Source: Artocarpus heterophyllus (lineage: Eukaryota; Streptophyta; Magnoliopsida; Rosales; Moraceae). Taken from it: a stretch of DNA of 64,000 nucleotides. The notes beneath the pieces are model-generated. The model was given only the letters and a program-made list of their open reading frames with translations. It was not told the origin of the DNA and did no database searches. Shown piece by piece: positions 1-12,470 of this stretch. Location of the stretch: positions 13,149,930 to 13,213,929 of the forward strand of contig CM046345.1 of NCBI GenBank assembly GCA_025403435.1. The letters run 5' to 3'. The number at the start of each line of letters is the position of its first letter. Within the stretch, counting starts at the first letter, position 1. The position numbers were made by a program, and so were the translations under genes.

Positions 1-181
1 GATATGGGAATATTACACATAATTGTCGACAGACCGCCCTCGAGAACCCGCAAAAGATGGGAAATAATTAAGATACAAACTGACTTCGCAAAGCAAAATG
101 CAGGTATTAAAACAACATAATGTACAATGTCATAACAAGCAGTACTTCTTGATTGAGACTCAAAGTTTACACAGATTTTAC

Positions 182-406
182 CTGATCCTTAAATATGGTT
201 TCATGCTTGAGCATTGTCTGCTTCAGCACATCCTTGTTGTACGCCAAAAGTGAGTTTGAAGATAAGAAGCCGTTATAGTGGTTTCTGCTCTCGAAAACCT
301 TCTCATGACAATTTGAAGGCCATCTACTCCCATTAGCATCCAAACTAAGATTCATCTGCGAGTAATGTCCCGGAAAATAGCTATTACACTGCATGTTTGC
401 CGCCAT
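182..406 (-). CDS. DUF863-type plant protein, first coding exon (partial)
   Basis: This exon encodes 75 residues from an ATG at 406 to a CAG codon directly followed by a GT donor at 181. The N-terminus (MAANMQCNSYFPGHYSQ), a central HYNGFLSS stretch and the closing DVLKQTMLKHE segment match the conserved start of plant DUF863 proteins, where the same block leads into a conserved YELHRLY-type motif. That motif would lie in the next exon, which is not in the window, so the gene continues beyond the left edge. The function of the family is poorly defined; members are large proteins usually described as uncharacterised. The start is supported because the family begins at this Met. Recognition rests on my memory of the family pattern, not on a search. 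Confidence 0.7.
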
Positions 407-1900
407 CTCTAGCAGTTCAACATAAAAGGAGTCAAAAATGGGAATTACAATATCCGGTCAACAAGCAGGACGAATTTAAGGATAACTAGCAAGGCAATTA
501 TACAAATTCATTTAATATGAGCAAAAAGGGGAAAGAAATAAAGGAATTAAAAAAAGTAAATGTATATTTAAAAGTAGTGTAGTAGAAGTGGGCAAAAAAA
601 GAAGCTTTAATACTAAAGAAACGGTTGGGCCAAAATGATCACGAGTCTTGGTGAGTGAATTCTATATAACTTGAAGAAACTTCAGAAAACACTTGAGAAA
701 AAGAGCAATGAAAATTGAGAAAATATCTGTGCACTAGACTTCAGATATCCTTCAAAGCTAAATATGAAACAAAAACTTCTTGGTGAGTGAATTCTAAATA
801 ATTTGAAGAAACTTCAGAAAACTCTTGAGAAAATGAGCAATGAAAATTGAGAAAATGTCTGTGCACTATAAACTTCAGATATCCTTCAAAGCTAAATATG
901 ACAAATTATAAAATATCAAACCAAAAGAATCTTTTCAATAAAAGGGAAATAAACTAGAAAAAAACAATTGCTTTGAAAGCAGAATCTGAAGCCTCCAAAA
1001 ATTAGTTTATTCACCCAATAAACCGGAGAACAAAAAATCAGTCACAAAACTAAACAAATCAGGATATATTTAGTCTAAAGAGCTAATTCTTTAAATCTAA
1101 AACACAAAATCCACAATCAGGCATACGAGAACATTCAGGAAATTAAAAATGTTGAACCAAAAAAAAAAAAAAAGAAACCGACGAGAATGTATTAAATCAT
1201 CCAAATAAAAATAACAAAAAAAAATAGCCCATTGAACAATGTAGTAAAAAGGAGCCAGAGAAACAAAGAATTGGCATAAACACCACCAAAAACAAAAACT
1301 TCATGGGTATCAAAATAATACCATAATTTTTCTTTAAGAGAGAGAGAGAAGATCATCAAAATGACGACTTTTCAAGTTCCAATCATCAAGCCATTTTTTT
1401 TCTTAACAAAACAAAGTATATATTAATCGAAAAAACTTACCTAAAATTAGATTAAATAGTCTTCTTCTCAAGAACAACCTATCTTCAAGGATTCACTCAT
1501 GACACTCACACCTCATGAACTGCCACAAAACTCAAAAAAAAAAAAAAAAAAAAAAAGAGAAGAGAGAGAAACCCACGAATCACGAATCAGAACATTGTGA
1601 TCGAAAAACTCAAAAAAGAGAAAGAAAAAGAAAGAACTGAAAACGAACATCAATGCGGGCATTTCGTGAAAAAGTGTATAAAAGGCAGATAAAATGAAAG
1701 ATTTTGGCTCGTTTCGGATCTGCTGGGCCATTCTCTCAAGGCAGATATTGTAAGAGAGAGAAAATCGCAGACAAGAAATTTTTGCAGAAACAAACGAAAC
1801 TTACATGAGAAGGGACATGAAAGTTGTCTTCTACACCATCTCTCTCTCCCCCCTCTCCCTCTCTCTCTCCACCATTTTTGTATCTGGTACAAAGCTCATC
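407..1900 (-). promoter_or_regulatory. Upstream/5' leader region of the DUF863 gene
   Basis: No coding sequence is seen. The stretch holds a tandem duplication (about 647-910), A-rich runs, and CT/GA-rich tracts near 1545-1650 and 1840-1870 that are typical of plant 5' leaders and core promoters read on the minus strand. A donor-like CTAATTTTAG|GTAAGT on the minus strand near 1440 suggests a possible 5' UTR intron. Exact transcription start not determinable. Confidence 0.35.
647..910. repeat. Tandem duplication, period 132 bp, two copies
   Basis: The segment starting at 647 (CTTGGTGAGTGAATTC) recurs at 779 and is followed by the same landmarks in the same order (AAACTTCAGAAAAC, GAGCAATGAAAATTGAG, CTTCAGATATCCTTC), with a few substitutions. 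It sits in the non-coding region upstream of the DUF863 exon. Confidence 0.85.
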
Positions 1901-3160
1901 TTCTTAAGATCTTTTTTGAGAATAATAATGACAGTTTGAAGAAAATAAATGGGAAATTTTTGTAATAAATAATTAGTAATAATTATATAAATATAAACAT
2001 TAAAAAAATTCAGACAAACGGTACAAGGCAAAAAGCTGATTTTTCTTTCAACAACAGCAGACAACTATCTCTCAAACTGCCTTGATTTTCCCAATTTTAA
2101 TATTATTTTAGTGGAATTTTTTTATAGATTACTTTATGTTGTTTTTTCTTAAAATTTTTAAATTAGTTAGTGCAAGTTATGTACTCATAAATTAATATAA
2201 AAATACTTGTCAGCAGTGGGTCCCACTTAAAGAAACATGTAGTAGGCTGATTCTGTGAAATTTCTTTTTTGCAAAGATGTCCTGTTACTTTACCTTAATT
2301 GCAGAAATGCGCTGCATTTTTCTTTCACCTTTGGTCTTGCACTTTTTACTCATTGCCATGCCGCTTTTTTTAATGTGAAGTTACCCTTTGGCACTTTAAT
2401 TTAAGCTTGTAGTAAAGAAAGGGATTTGAGATTTGAAGAGGGAAAAACAAAAAGAAGAAAAAAAATTAAAAAGTGATGGGGTTTCAGTTGATTTTTGGAG
2501 AAGAAAAGGCCAAAAGGAAAAGAGTTAGAAAAGAAAAGAAAAGAAAGAAAGTAAGAATGATTGGATCATCAGTTACTTTACCCAAACATTTTTGAATTCT
2601 CAAAAACCTTTTTTTCACTTCTAATTTGATAATAAAAAGGTCTGAAAATAAGATTAGTATTTACTGGAAGGTGGCACATGGTAATCAAAATTATTAATGA
2701 GCATTCTTAGAACTTTTGCTTATTTAGGTATATGCAACGGAAGATATAATAGTTGGTGAGTCATTCTGTCCCATCAATGCCTGGAAATAGTGATTTTTTG
2801 TGCCATTAATTCATGACCCACATCATAATTTTTGTCCTTGTAGCCTAAAATATGTGAAGATTGTAACCCAAAAAAAAGGTATGGCAAGGTATAAGTAACA
2901 CATGATAGAGGTAGAGTTTCAATTAAGAATCCAATCATATATTTGTTTTTATTATTTCAAAAGCAACAAATATTGAACTACGCTATGGTTAGTTAAATCT
3001 GTTCCGTATCATGCAATGTTTTTTTAAGTTTTGGGTATTGACAAATTCAAGTCAAATTATTGAAAATGAATTAATCGGTCATTCAACATCAGATAAATTT
3101 TCAGTACGATATGACCAGAAAAAAGACCAGTCTTGTGCAATTCTACTATTTTAATTGGTA
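1901..3160. other. AT-rich intergenic DNA
   Basis: I see no gene, RNA or element termini here; only A/T runs and short purine-rich patches (about 2440-2555). Confidence 0.5.
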
Positions 3161-3164
3161 ACCG

Positions 3165-3310
3165 GCTGTTTGACAATGGTTCTAGTCACACAGTTCCTAC
3201 CACAAACTCAGTTATGAACAATATAAAGCTCTCACATGCTAGAGTAACAATAAAAAAATTTACTACAGTATAAAGCTCTCACATGCTACAATAAAAATGG
3301 TTCTAACAAA
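3165..3310. repeat. MITE-like repeat with paired AAAGCTCTCACATGCTA motif
   Basis: The ends are imperfect inverted repeats (GTTTGACAATGGTTCTA on the left; reverse complement of the right end GTTTGTTAGAACCATTT). Inside are two copies of the motif AATATAAAGCTCTCACATGC (variant AGTATAAAG) about 49 bp apart. The motif pair recurs at several other loci in the window. Non-coding, small, terminally inverted: consistent with a non-autonomous DNA transposon. Confidence 0.5.
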
Positions 3311-4155
3311 CGGTTTCCACCACCAAGGTATAAGACCAGTTTGAAATTAGTTACAAACTAGGATATTGCTTTTAGCCTTTGTATAGAGCAAGTATATTGT
3401 TGCCAAAATTGGAATTTATGAGGAATGTTTAAAAGGTTCAACTGCATCAAAAGTTTCAATACCTGCTATAAAATAAGAAAACTTTAAATGTTAGTTACAA
3501 TTACAACCATACATACGAATTGAAGATTTTTATGTTAGAAAACGAGTCCTCGCTAATGTGGAGGAGTTTGAAACACGTTTCAGCCACTTCAACCAAAGAT
3601 AAAATCAAGTACCTTTCTAAGCCTTAATTGCTCATAAATTCTTTGGTTCCAACCAAATCTACTCATAAATTTTTGTTTCTTTCTTAATTAATTTTGACTA
3701 ATCAAACCCCAAAAAAAAAAAGAAAAAGAAAAACCTCAATTGATATATGAATATCATATAAATATAATTAAGGGATAGTGACATGAAAAGACCTAAAAAC
3801 CTAAAATTCTCACTTATTTTTGTAACAAGACTCGACTGAAACAACTGGGCTTTGAAGAATTTGGCTTTCATTTCTGAAAATGGAATCTCTTTTCTGAGTA
3901 TATCAGAGGAGATGTGTTAATAAAAAGTTTGGCCCCACCAAGAATTTTTTCAGTGTCAGTACTTGTGTCCCATATACGCTGTTTTTGCTCATCACAATAT
4001 TGAGGTGGATATAATTACGCAACATAAAATGGACCAAAAGTTGGACCATCCTATACTGAGGGAAATTATTGTTTTCACCCTACGAAATGTTGTAAACTGC
4101 TAGGATAATCCTAGATAGCATGAATATCACATGTGGCCCTGTGTTTCTTCTTTAA

Positions 4156-6300
4156 GAAGATTTAAAGCCTGTTTGATAACATAGATCAAATCAAGAGTTT
4201 GAATCCAATAAGGTATTTAAAAAAATAGTTCAAATCAAGAGTTTGAACCATAAAAAGTATAAAGTTATTATATGCTACAGTAAAAAGCTACATTATAAAG
4301 CTCTCATATGTTATAGTTCTTAAACTCAAAACTTATGACGGCCCGAGGTGGAGGTCAGGGAGTCTTAGGTAAAGAAGTTGAATTAAACGAAGTAATTTAA
4401 AAAAAAGTAAATAAATATACGTGGAAAATAAATAAATGTCATCGGAATAAATAATAACATCGGTGGTCACCGTCACGTGAATGCCACGAAGGTGGGGTCG
4501 AGATCTTATTCTTATTCATCATCACGTGGATGCTTACCACGAAGGTGGGTAGGTAAATAAAATACAATTATCAAGAATAATAATACATAAATACTGAAAA
4601 TCATCGTCTCTAAGATAAATTAAAATATACAATTTACAGAGACGAAAATGACATCAACACCGGGACAAGCCGTACAGTACACGCCTCATACCACAGTTTT
4701 AAAGAAAATATCATTTCAATCCAAAGAGCCAGGTTTCGATCCTGGGTCTATCCTTCCTTCTCCCACCTGGAAGGGAAAATTTTGAAAAACAGGAAAAACA
4801 TGAGCGGAAGGCTCAGTAGGATAATTATTTAAAAACAAGTTATTTAAAAATAAAAGTTATACATAAAAATATCATTGGTAACTAATCTCAAGATCTCAAT
4901 AAAAATCAATAAATACTTACTTGAATGAAACTTGATAAAAGTCACCGTACGGGTTTTGGAAATCCAGAAAGAAATATCAAAATATAATTCTTTAGAATCA
5001 AAGACAGAAATCATTCTTAAAAGAATCATTTAAGAAATATTCTTTGGCCAAGGCAATTCAAAAGGAGCTACCAAAGAAAGGGATAATAATATGTATATAT
5101 CCTACCTCATTTGAAATCCAATACCTTAAGCTCCAAATAAAATTCACCGTATGCTCCAATCAATATTTAAGAGCTTAAAACTGCATTTAAAATCAGAATC
5201 ATATTTAACAAATATCACTATGTTAATTCAATTATCAGTGTGCCTTTTGACTCAAAATATTTAGAGCCCAAAATCATAATCCTTTTTGTAACATTTCGGA
5301 ATCATCAAACATTGAAAATCGAAGTAAAAACACAATTTTTCAAGTCCACAGTCGGCCTACCGAACACCTTGAACCTGTCTATAGAACTGTGTAGTTAGGC
5401 TTGCCGACCAACCAGGACCGGCCTGCCGAACTAGCAAAATCTGGGGACCCGAAACTTCGAGTCTCGATCTCCCCAAGCTCAAAATTCAAATTTAAAACTT
5501 GTTTTTCAATTTCTAGATCATGAAAATCATATGGAAGCATAGAAAACTATAATAGAACAAGTTTAAACCATTTTCCCCAAATTTAAACTCAATTTCACCT
5601 TTGATTTGAAAATCAAAGAAAAATGTCAAAACTTGATTAAATCAAATTTTGTTCAAATAAAGCTTAGATTCATGATAAAATAAGGCCTACAAGCTTAGAT
5701 TAAACATTATCTAAGCTCACCAAACTCCAGATTACAAAATGCATAAAAATTCAAACCGAAAATCAAAATTTTAGAGAGAAAAAAAGGCTAACCTCAAATC
5801 AACCATTTTGAAGAAGATTTTAGGCTTCAATCTTGTTTTTTGGCTTCAAATCAACGAGAATAAAGCTTAAGATTGAAAATTTTTGCAAAGAAGAGGGAGA
5901 GGAAGATTTGCATAGAGAGAGAGACGGGAGGGAGCCAAGAAAAATGGGAAAGGAAAAGGAAAGGAAAAAGAAAAGAAAAAGAAAGGCCCAATGGCATTTT
6001 TGTAAATATGGAGAAAATGTGGGGTAAAATGTCATTTGGTATTTTTAACACTAAAATTCAAATTTTTAAATATGACAACTGTAACAAAATCTTCAAATGA
6101 CTAAAATTATCAACAAAATTTACACTGGCACACTTAATAACTAAACTTAACATAACTAACCTTACTTTGAAATTCAGGGGTGTTATAAAAACTGTTGGTT
6201 TAAACTATTCTCCTAAACACAATATAGCAATTCAGATTTTATGAGAGAAAACTGCAGCAAAGTTTTGTTTGAACCATGTCTTAAATGAGCTCTTACCATT
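4156..6300. repeat. MITE-like copy split by a solo LTR
   Basis: The left part (4156-4333) has GCCTGTTTGATAAC, two AGTTTGAA runs and the TATAAAGCTCTCATATG motif of the local MITE family. Its continuation (GTTGGTTTAAACTATTC and following) appears only after 6188, on the far side of an LTR. The LTR therefore inserted into a pre-existing repeat. Confidence 0.4.
4334..6187 (-). mobile_element. Decayed solo LTR (Ty3/gypsy-like), minus orientation
   Basis: On the minus strand it starts TATAACACCCCTGAATTTC and ends GGGCCGTCATA, i.e. the usual TGTAACACCC...CA pattern with both terminal dinucleotides changed to TA. The flanks are AAACT on the left and A-AAACT on the right, a 5-bp target duplication with one extra A. 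There is no internal region or second LTR in the window. It contains CGGCCTGCCGA-type motifs (about 5345-5440) and a CACGTGAATGCC.ACGAAGGTGGG direct repeat (about 4474-4547). ORFs inside it (purine-rich strip 5873-6000) look like chance products of low-complexity sequence. Confidence 0.55.
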
Positions 6301-8800
6301 GGATGAGTTTGTTAGTGGCTTCCAACCTATATATGCTAATAACTTCTAATTACAATTTAGGGTTGTTTAAAATAATTGAAAAATTAAAATCAACAGCCAA
6401 TTCAACCAAAAAAAAAAAAACCAAAAAATCAATTCTAAGCCAAAAACCAACCACCCATATAAATTTGACGGTCTGTTATTGGAAGAGTTTTCTTTGCCTC
6501 GGTTGGAAACCAACCAACCAAGTATTTCACCTCACTTATATTATATATATATATATATATACCAATATATTATTATAATTTATATAAAATATATTAATAT
6601 TATAACATAGATAATATACAACCACATTATTGCTCTTCAAATGTTAGATTACTACTGTGTTCTAACTAGTTACAATTTCTAAAACTGGTAGCTATAAATC
6701 GACTAACATCGGTAAAAAAAAAGGGATCAAATCTCCCTTATAACTAGTTGTGTGCAGTTTACCATTCTCAAAATTGACCACCGTCAGTCGAAAACCGACC
6801 GATTCAAAACCGAAGAAAGCCGACCGACAAACATCCTTATTACAATCTGTCTTCTCTCATCATTTTTATAAAAGAAGAAAAAAAAAAAAAGGTCAGTTGA
6901 CCTTACGCTACTACACGGAAGGCTTGTCACCACACTCATGTAAAAGCGTGGTAGAAAGCAATCAGCATCAGTCAATAAACCAATATTCGTGGAATCCCGG
7001 TTTGTCTACTAATGTTGCATGAGACTTACTTATGTTTACGTAATTTATCGTGCTTTGGTAACAATATTTGGCAAAGAAAAGTATAGTCAAGAAAACATAT
7101 CTCAAAAAAATAATAATAATAAAATAGTTACAGTGTCCATTTCACCTTCTTCTACTGATATTGTTCGTTTTGGTTTGATGAGCTTCACGATTTTTAGACT
7201 TTGTATTTCAATCTATTGGAAACCAAGACTAGATTTTTGTTATTATTATTATTATTTCGTATCAATGGTCTCTTGACATACAACATGCCAAGTTAAGTCT
7301 TCTAGATTTAAATCAGAAGCATATATTCTGGTTAGGTTTGTGAGAATCTTTTGTTTGTTAATGTAACAACATGACAGAAAATTAAGATCATGGCTGAGTA
7401 CACAATGCCAATAACTCAAGGACATGAAGGTAAAAGATGAGGGACAAGACCAAAAACATTGTTGTCAAATCAATGAATATTCTCAACATGGGTGTCATTT
7501 GGTGGCCAAAAAAAAAAAAGGGAAAACTAAACATATGCAACAAAATTTGAACAAGGTTTATTTGGTTTGAAGTTGAGAGCATTACACGACAAAAAAAAAA
7601 TGGCCCATAAAAAGATAGAAGAGGGGACAATGAAAAAGAGAAAATAATTCATATATATATATATATTGAAAAAGGAAGGATAAACTAATTTGAGATGTAC
7701 TATAACATTGCTGTTATTTGTTATGGTTGTTATTTGGCCAAGCATAGAGACATTGTAAAGACCTTTTTTGTGTTTTGTTTTTTATTTAAATTGTTGCATC
7801 AAAAATCAAACCCTTCTCTAGTACATTTAGCCATTGCAATTTGAAAAATCATTTTCCATCCCTACGTGGTTAAAACCTAACTATTCACAAAACAGGAAAA
7901 CTCAGTTTAGCCTATAGTGTAGTTTTAAGACCGAGGCTTATTATTTTGTAAGTAGCGAAGTTTTAACTTCATAAGATTAAATAGAAGTGTTCTTATAATT
8001 TCTAAGTATTTTTTCAAAAAATCTAATGGTACGGCGAAAAAAAAGTACTTTCTTACTACTCAATTCATCATAATTATATTGAATTTAAGAATATATAAAT
8101 CCAATATCTTTTTGAGGGAATAAATTCAATAAAATTAAACTATTTAAAACCATAAAATACCGAGAGACTGATTTTTTATCTAATCAAAATTCTCTCTCTC
8201 TCTCTCTCTCTCTCTTTTTTACAGAGATTTAACACAGTAGAAGTCAAGATTTTGGAAAGGTTTGGAATAATATATCAACTTGTACAAAAAGAACATTTTC
8301 AAAAAAAAAAAAAAAAAAAAAAAAACTTGTACAAAAAGCAACTACGGGCTTGATGTTGAAAGGGTCAAAGAATAATGTTTTTTTTTTTTTAATTTATTTT
8401 TGTTTCTTTTGTTGAGTAAAGAATAATGGGTTGTATACTTATAACAAACGATCTTTAAGATAAGATAATAGTTTGGACTCTGTCCGATATTCTATTTTAT
8501 TGCAATTGGAGGATGAAAGGATTAGATCTGAGGCAGGTCTCTTTTTTCAGGATTAGGTCAATGCCTTTTTATTGCTTTTTTAAACAACATTCAGAATTCA
8601 GAACTCTCAGGGGAAAAACAAAATTCGGAACTATTGCATATATAAAGGTAAGAACATTTTCCAAGTTTCGTTTGTATGGAGTAGCTTTTTTATTTTTCCA
8701 AAAAAGATTGAAAGTTTTACTCAAAATTCTAGACTGTATTTTGGTAGTTTGACATAAATCAAATTTCTAGTGCATATTATTAAAATGTTTTATTAAAAGT
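6301..8800. other. Intergenic DNA with simple repeats
   Basis: No gene recognised. Contains (TA)n at about 6541-6561 and 7648-7668, an ATT run at about 7237-7254, (CT)n at 8191-8214 and an A-run near 8302-8325. Short ORFs here are broken by poly-A/T and show no domain I recognise. Confidence 0.5.
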
Positions 8801-8803
8801 GTG

Positions 8804-8951
8804 TTTGACAACGCAGTTAAAATTGAAAAGTTAAAAGGGTTTTATTGTATTATGTAAGAATTTTACACTATAGCTTTTGTTTTACACTGTAGCATGTGAT
8901 AGCATTACATTATAGCAGTTGCAACTATGTAGTTGAAACGTGGTTGTCAAA
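8804..8951. repeat. MITE-like inverted-repeat element
   Basis: Left end TTTGACAACGCAGTT; the reverse complement of the right end is TTTGACAACCACGTTTC. The interior carries ACACTATAGC and ACACTGTAGCATGTGATAGC, an inverted variant of the paired motif seen in the other local MITEs. Confidence 0.5.
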
Positions 8952-9781
8952 TGTATCATAAAAATACATTAAAAATTGAAATAATAGGACATTTTGAAGG
9001 AGACATCTCCGTCAAAACCTCTCTTGATGGTGCACATTTTAAAATCCACTAGATGTGATTAAAATCTTTTTTATATATCTGATAGCTACAAAAACAATAC
9101 TCATCGTAAGGTATCTTTTTTGGTTCCTGGTACTAAAAAAATTCCATGTTTTGAATTATTTTCAATGACTTTTGACCACAAAAAAAATTGATGACCCAAG
9201 ACAATTGACATTTAGGAGATTCGTTGAATTTGAACAGCGAAATGAGATGACCCCATTTTGCAGGGCATAAGTGAAAATAATCCCAGGAATCAATCATCAA
9301 AGTGCAATAATAAAGAGAACATCATATTCAATTTTGGATAAATATGCGGGTCCGAGTTTGCAAATAGAGTGGAATATAGGGCCTATGGAGCAAAGTGAAG
9401 TCCTTCGTACGGATTGCTTTTTAAGTTTCACCGTTACTTGCGTTTGGGTATTGCGGCGAGAAAATTCTGTGGTGGGCCCCACTCCTCCTTCTTCCTTTTT
9501 TTTTTTTTGGAGGTTTTCTTGGGTTTTATTTATGTCCTTTCCTGACCAATCCCAATGTCCTTTTCGACCCGCGTTTTGGTGGAGTTCCCAGTTCCTACAT
9601 TTTTACAACTCGACAAACTTTTCACTAGAAACTACGGTTATGCCACTCAAGTTTTGAATGACGCTAATACCCCTCTTAAATCCTGATAATCTCTGTCGCT
9701 TTCTTGCTTCACTTCCCTCATGAGTCATGAATCATGATCTGCCCTTGGCCATTGCCCGTGGGTCCCTACTTGTCACACGTT

Positions 9782-9816
<35 letters not shown>

Positions 9817-11755
9817 AGTCTTTACAAATATGCCATAAATTAAAGGCTTTAATTGATTTACATCATTAAAAAATATATTTGTAAAAGATACTACAACAAC
9901 ATTATCATATAAGAGTTAGAACTCTAAATATGCACTTCTATCATTAGCCGTTTGAAAGAAAGACTGTGTGGAACAAAATGGAAAAGAAAAACCCTAACTA
10001 TTTTAAGGCATTTTAGTCCTTGCAAGAAAATTTTTTTAACAGATGTGGCATTTAATATGCCGGTGTCAATAGTTTTTAGCTATGACTTAATTCAATCCCC
10101 ACCTAAAAGTGTAGCACTAGACGTAAATACACTTTTTTTTAAAAGATATTGTATTTAGGGATGTCTAGTTTAAAATATTGTAGTAGTAAACAAAACATTT
10201 ACTACAATTGTTAATAAAAAGCATTTTTAATTTTAAAAGAACATTGTGGCACAAATAAATATATTTTTTAAAAATGCAGTCTATACAACATGTAATTTTC
10301 TCAAAAGGCGTTCAATTAGTAAATATTATGTAAATAAAAAATCAATAAATAATGTTGAAAAGTGTGTATAATTTAGGTTTTCATGGGAATAAATTCGGTA
10401 GATTTAAATTCATTAAATTTGATTATATCTGGAATTTATAGGATAAATCTTAGACTTAACAATACTGGTCATCAAGTGAATCTGTAATTTGTCACATCAA
10501 CTAATTTTGATCATTGTGTGATTACAGGAGTTATCGGTAAATATCAAATTTATTGTTATTTACCAACTTTCTTAAAATCTTTTGTCATTTATATTTGTTC
10601 CACCCAAAAGAATGTTATTACCTATTTTACCCTTTTATATTCGTTTTAAATTTAGTTCTCATTTTTCCTAATGATATGCCCTTAGGCCCTTGGCTTGTGG
10701 GCTTCTACTTTTCACATCTTAGAGCATCTTCAATGTGATGCTAAATTGAAGTGTCAATGGTAAATTTAGTATTTGAGTATAAAAGGAAAAAAAAAAAAAA
10801 AAACTCTCTAATGCAATACCATTTTAATGCTAACTTTGCTATATGCAAAACTTTATGGCAAATTTTTCACAAAGTTTAGCATATGAAAAATTCGGCATTT
10901 GATTCTTGTTAGTTGATAAATTAACTTTTTTTGTTTTAATAATTACAACCTTTTTTAATTTTTAACTATTTTAATATTAAAAGTTTACTTTTACAATTTT
11001 TAAGGTATAATAATTATGAAAAAAGGTATATAAGATATTTCAAATAGAGTTATACAGTCGAGAACAAAATCAAATAACACCAAATATGTTTTTTCAATAA
11101 TTTTCAATGGCAAATATAACATTAGAATTGACATTTATATTAGAGATATTCTTATGATCGTTTTTACCCCTACAAAAATTTAGGAATGCCATAAGGTCTG
11201 TTTGGTAATGGATTCGAATTAGTGATTTGATTTGAGTTGTATGATTTGAATTAAGATTTGAATTATTATCTAAATTAACGTTTGGATGTATATTTAAGTT
11301 TTAATCTGAATATGGAATAATATTGGAATTTGTGTTTGGAGAGGTAGTGAAAAAAGTTTTTTTATTTGTTAACAAATCTAATAAAATCTTAATGTTAATG
11401 ATCCTAAAAAAATATGCAATATAGATCTTAATTTATTCCTCTTGAAAAAAGAATCATCTCAATTGAATATCAAAGAAGAAGTTATGATTTTTTCCCTCAG
11501 ATATAGGAAAGAGAATTTCAGCTTTTACTGTAACAAAGATATCCAAAAGTTTTAAGAGTTTAAGGGATTAGAACTTTGAGAATTTGGATTCTTGATACTC
11601 ATTTGATTCGAATTTCGGGAGAAACCAACATATATCTAAAGGATTCTCGATACTCGAATCCAAATTTGAGTTCATTGAGTCTAAAGAATACTTTAAACAA
11701 ACACACTCATAGAATTAGGCATGTTAAGAATCCTGCTACTATGAACCCTTCTTTG
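8952..11755. other. Intergenic DNA
   Basis: A 29-nt T run lies at 9785-9813. No gene recognised. An ORF of 128 codons at 9271-9657 shows no known motif and runs through a T-rich tract; I do not call it. A region around 11190-11710 with GTTTGGTAA-like edges may be another degenerate DNA transposon. Confidence 0.45.
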
Positions 11756-11759
11756 ATCC

Positions 11760-12470
11760 AATTGTAATGGAAGCACAAGCCATCCAAGCTGCCACTATAT
11801 TGGGCTAATCAAGATGCTGTGGAGGTTGTTGTTTTTGAATCAGTCTCGCAAGTTATTATTTGGGTAGCTGTGAATTTGTCTTTAGATTTCCCTTGGAAGG
11901 TTCATGGATTACTTCACACGACTCTTGATCATTGGCCTCCTAACAATTTGATGGTGTTTCGATTGTTGGATTCCTTGTGACATAAACTTCGTGGCTCACA
12001 AGGTTTGTTACTTGCTCCCTTGCTTTTTTTCCCCCTTTAGTTAACGGTATAAATTCGGGCCGCCCAACCTAATGCTTATGGGCCCAAGGAGAAAACAAGG
12101 TTAGATGGGTCAGCCTAGTTGAAGAAAATGGCCCAAGTCAAGCCCAAATAGGCCTAGGGTTAGACTGAGCCGACCCATTTTTTTACGAACAATATTAAAA
12201 ATAATAAAAAATCTAATTGGGTTGGCCTGGTATATTTAGACCTAATCCTTCGGCTTGGCCCAACCCAAACCATGATGCATGTCGGACCGAGCACCATGCC
12301 AAAGAGATGGGGCCCTAAGCTCGCCTATTTGGCCCATTCTAAATTGACACCTCTACTATAGGTGGTTGTTTAGTCTTTGTTTCTCAGTGTCGTGCAAGTT
12401 GTATCTCTCCTTTTGGGGCTTGTTTTGCCTCTGATAAATAAAATCACTTACTAATAAAAAAAAAAATCAC
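11760..12470 (+). pseudogene. LINE (L1-type) 3' fragment with RNase H-like remnant
   Basis: Reading from 11767, a broken frame gives MEAQAIQAATILG, then after a stop and shift a stretch containing VVVFESVSQVIIWVAVN and DFPWKVHG. This is the layout of the plant RNase H-like domain that ends many L1-type LINE ORF2 proteins. It is followed by a 3' UTR-like tract with ATAAATAAAATCAC and a closing A run at about 12457-12468. The middle (about 12045-12350) is GC-richer (GGGCCGCCCAACC...) and may be a separate insertion. The fragment is 5'-truncated and non-functional. Confidence 0.5.

Noticed and set aside
4725..4750. tRNA B-box-like GGTTTCGATCC
   Set aside because: No A box or cloverleaf at proper spacing; it lies inside a solo LTR.
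9271..9657. 128-codon plus-strand ORF
   Set aside because: Runs through a T-rich tract and has no domain; likely chance.
11190..11710. Possible DNA transposon with GTTTGGTAA-like edges
   Set aside because: The terminal inversion is short and imperfect and I could not find a target duplication, so I mention it only as a possibility.
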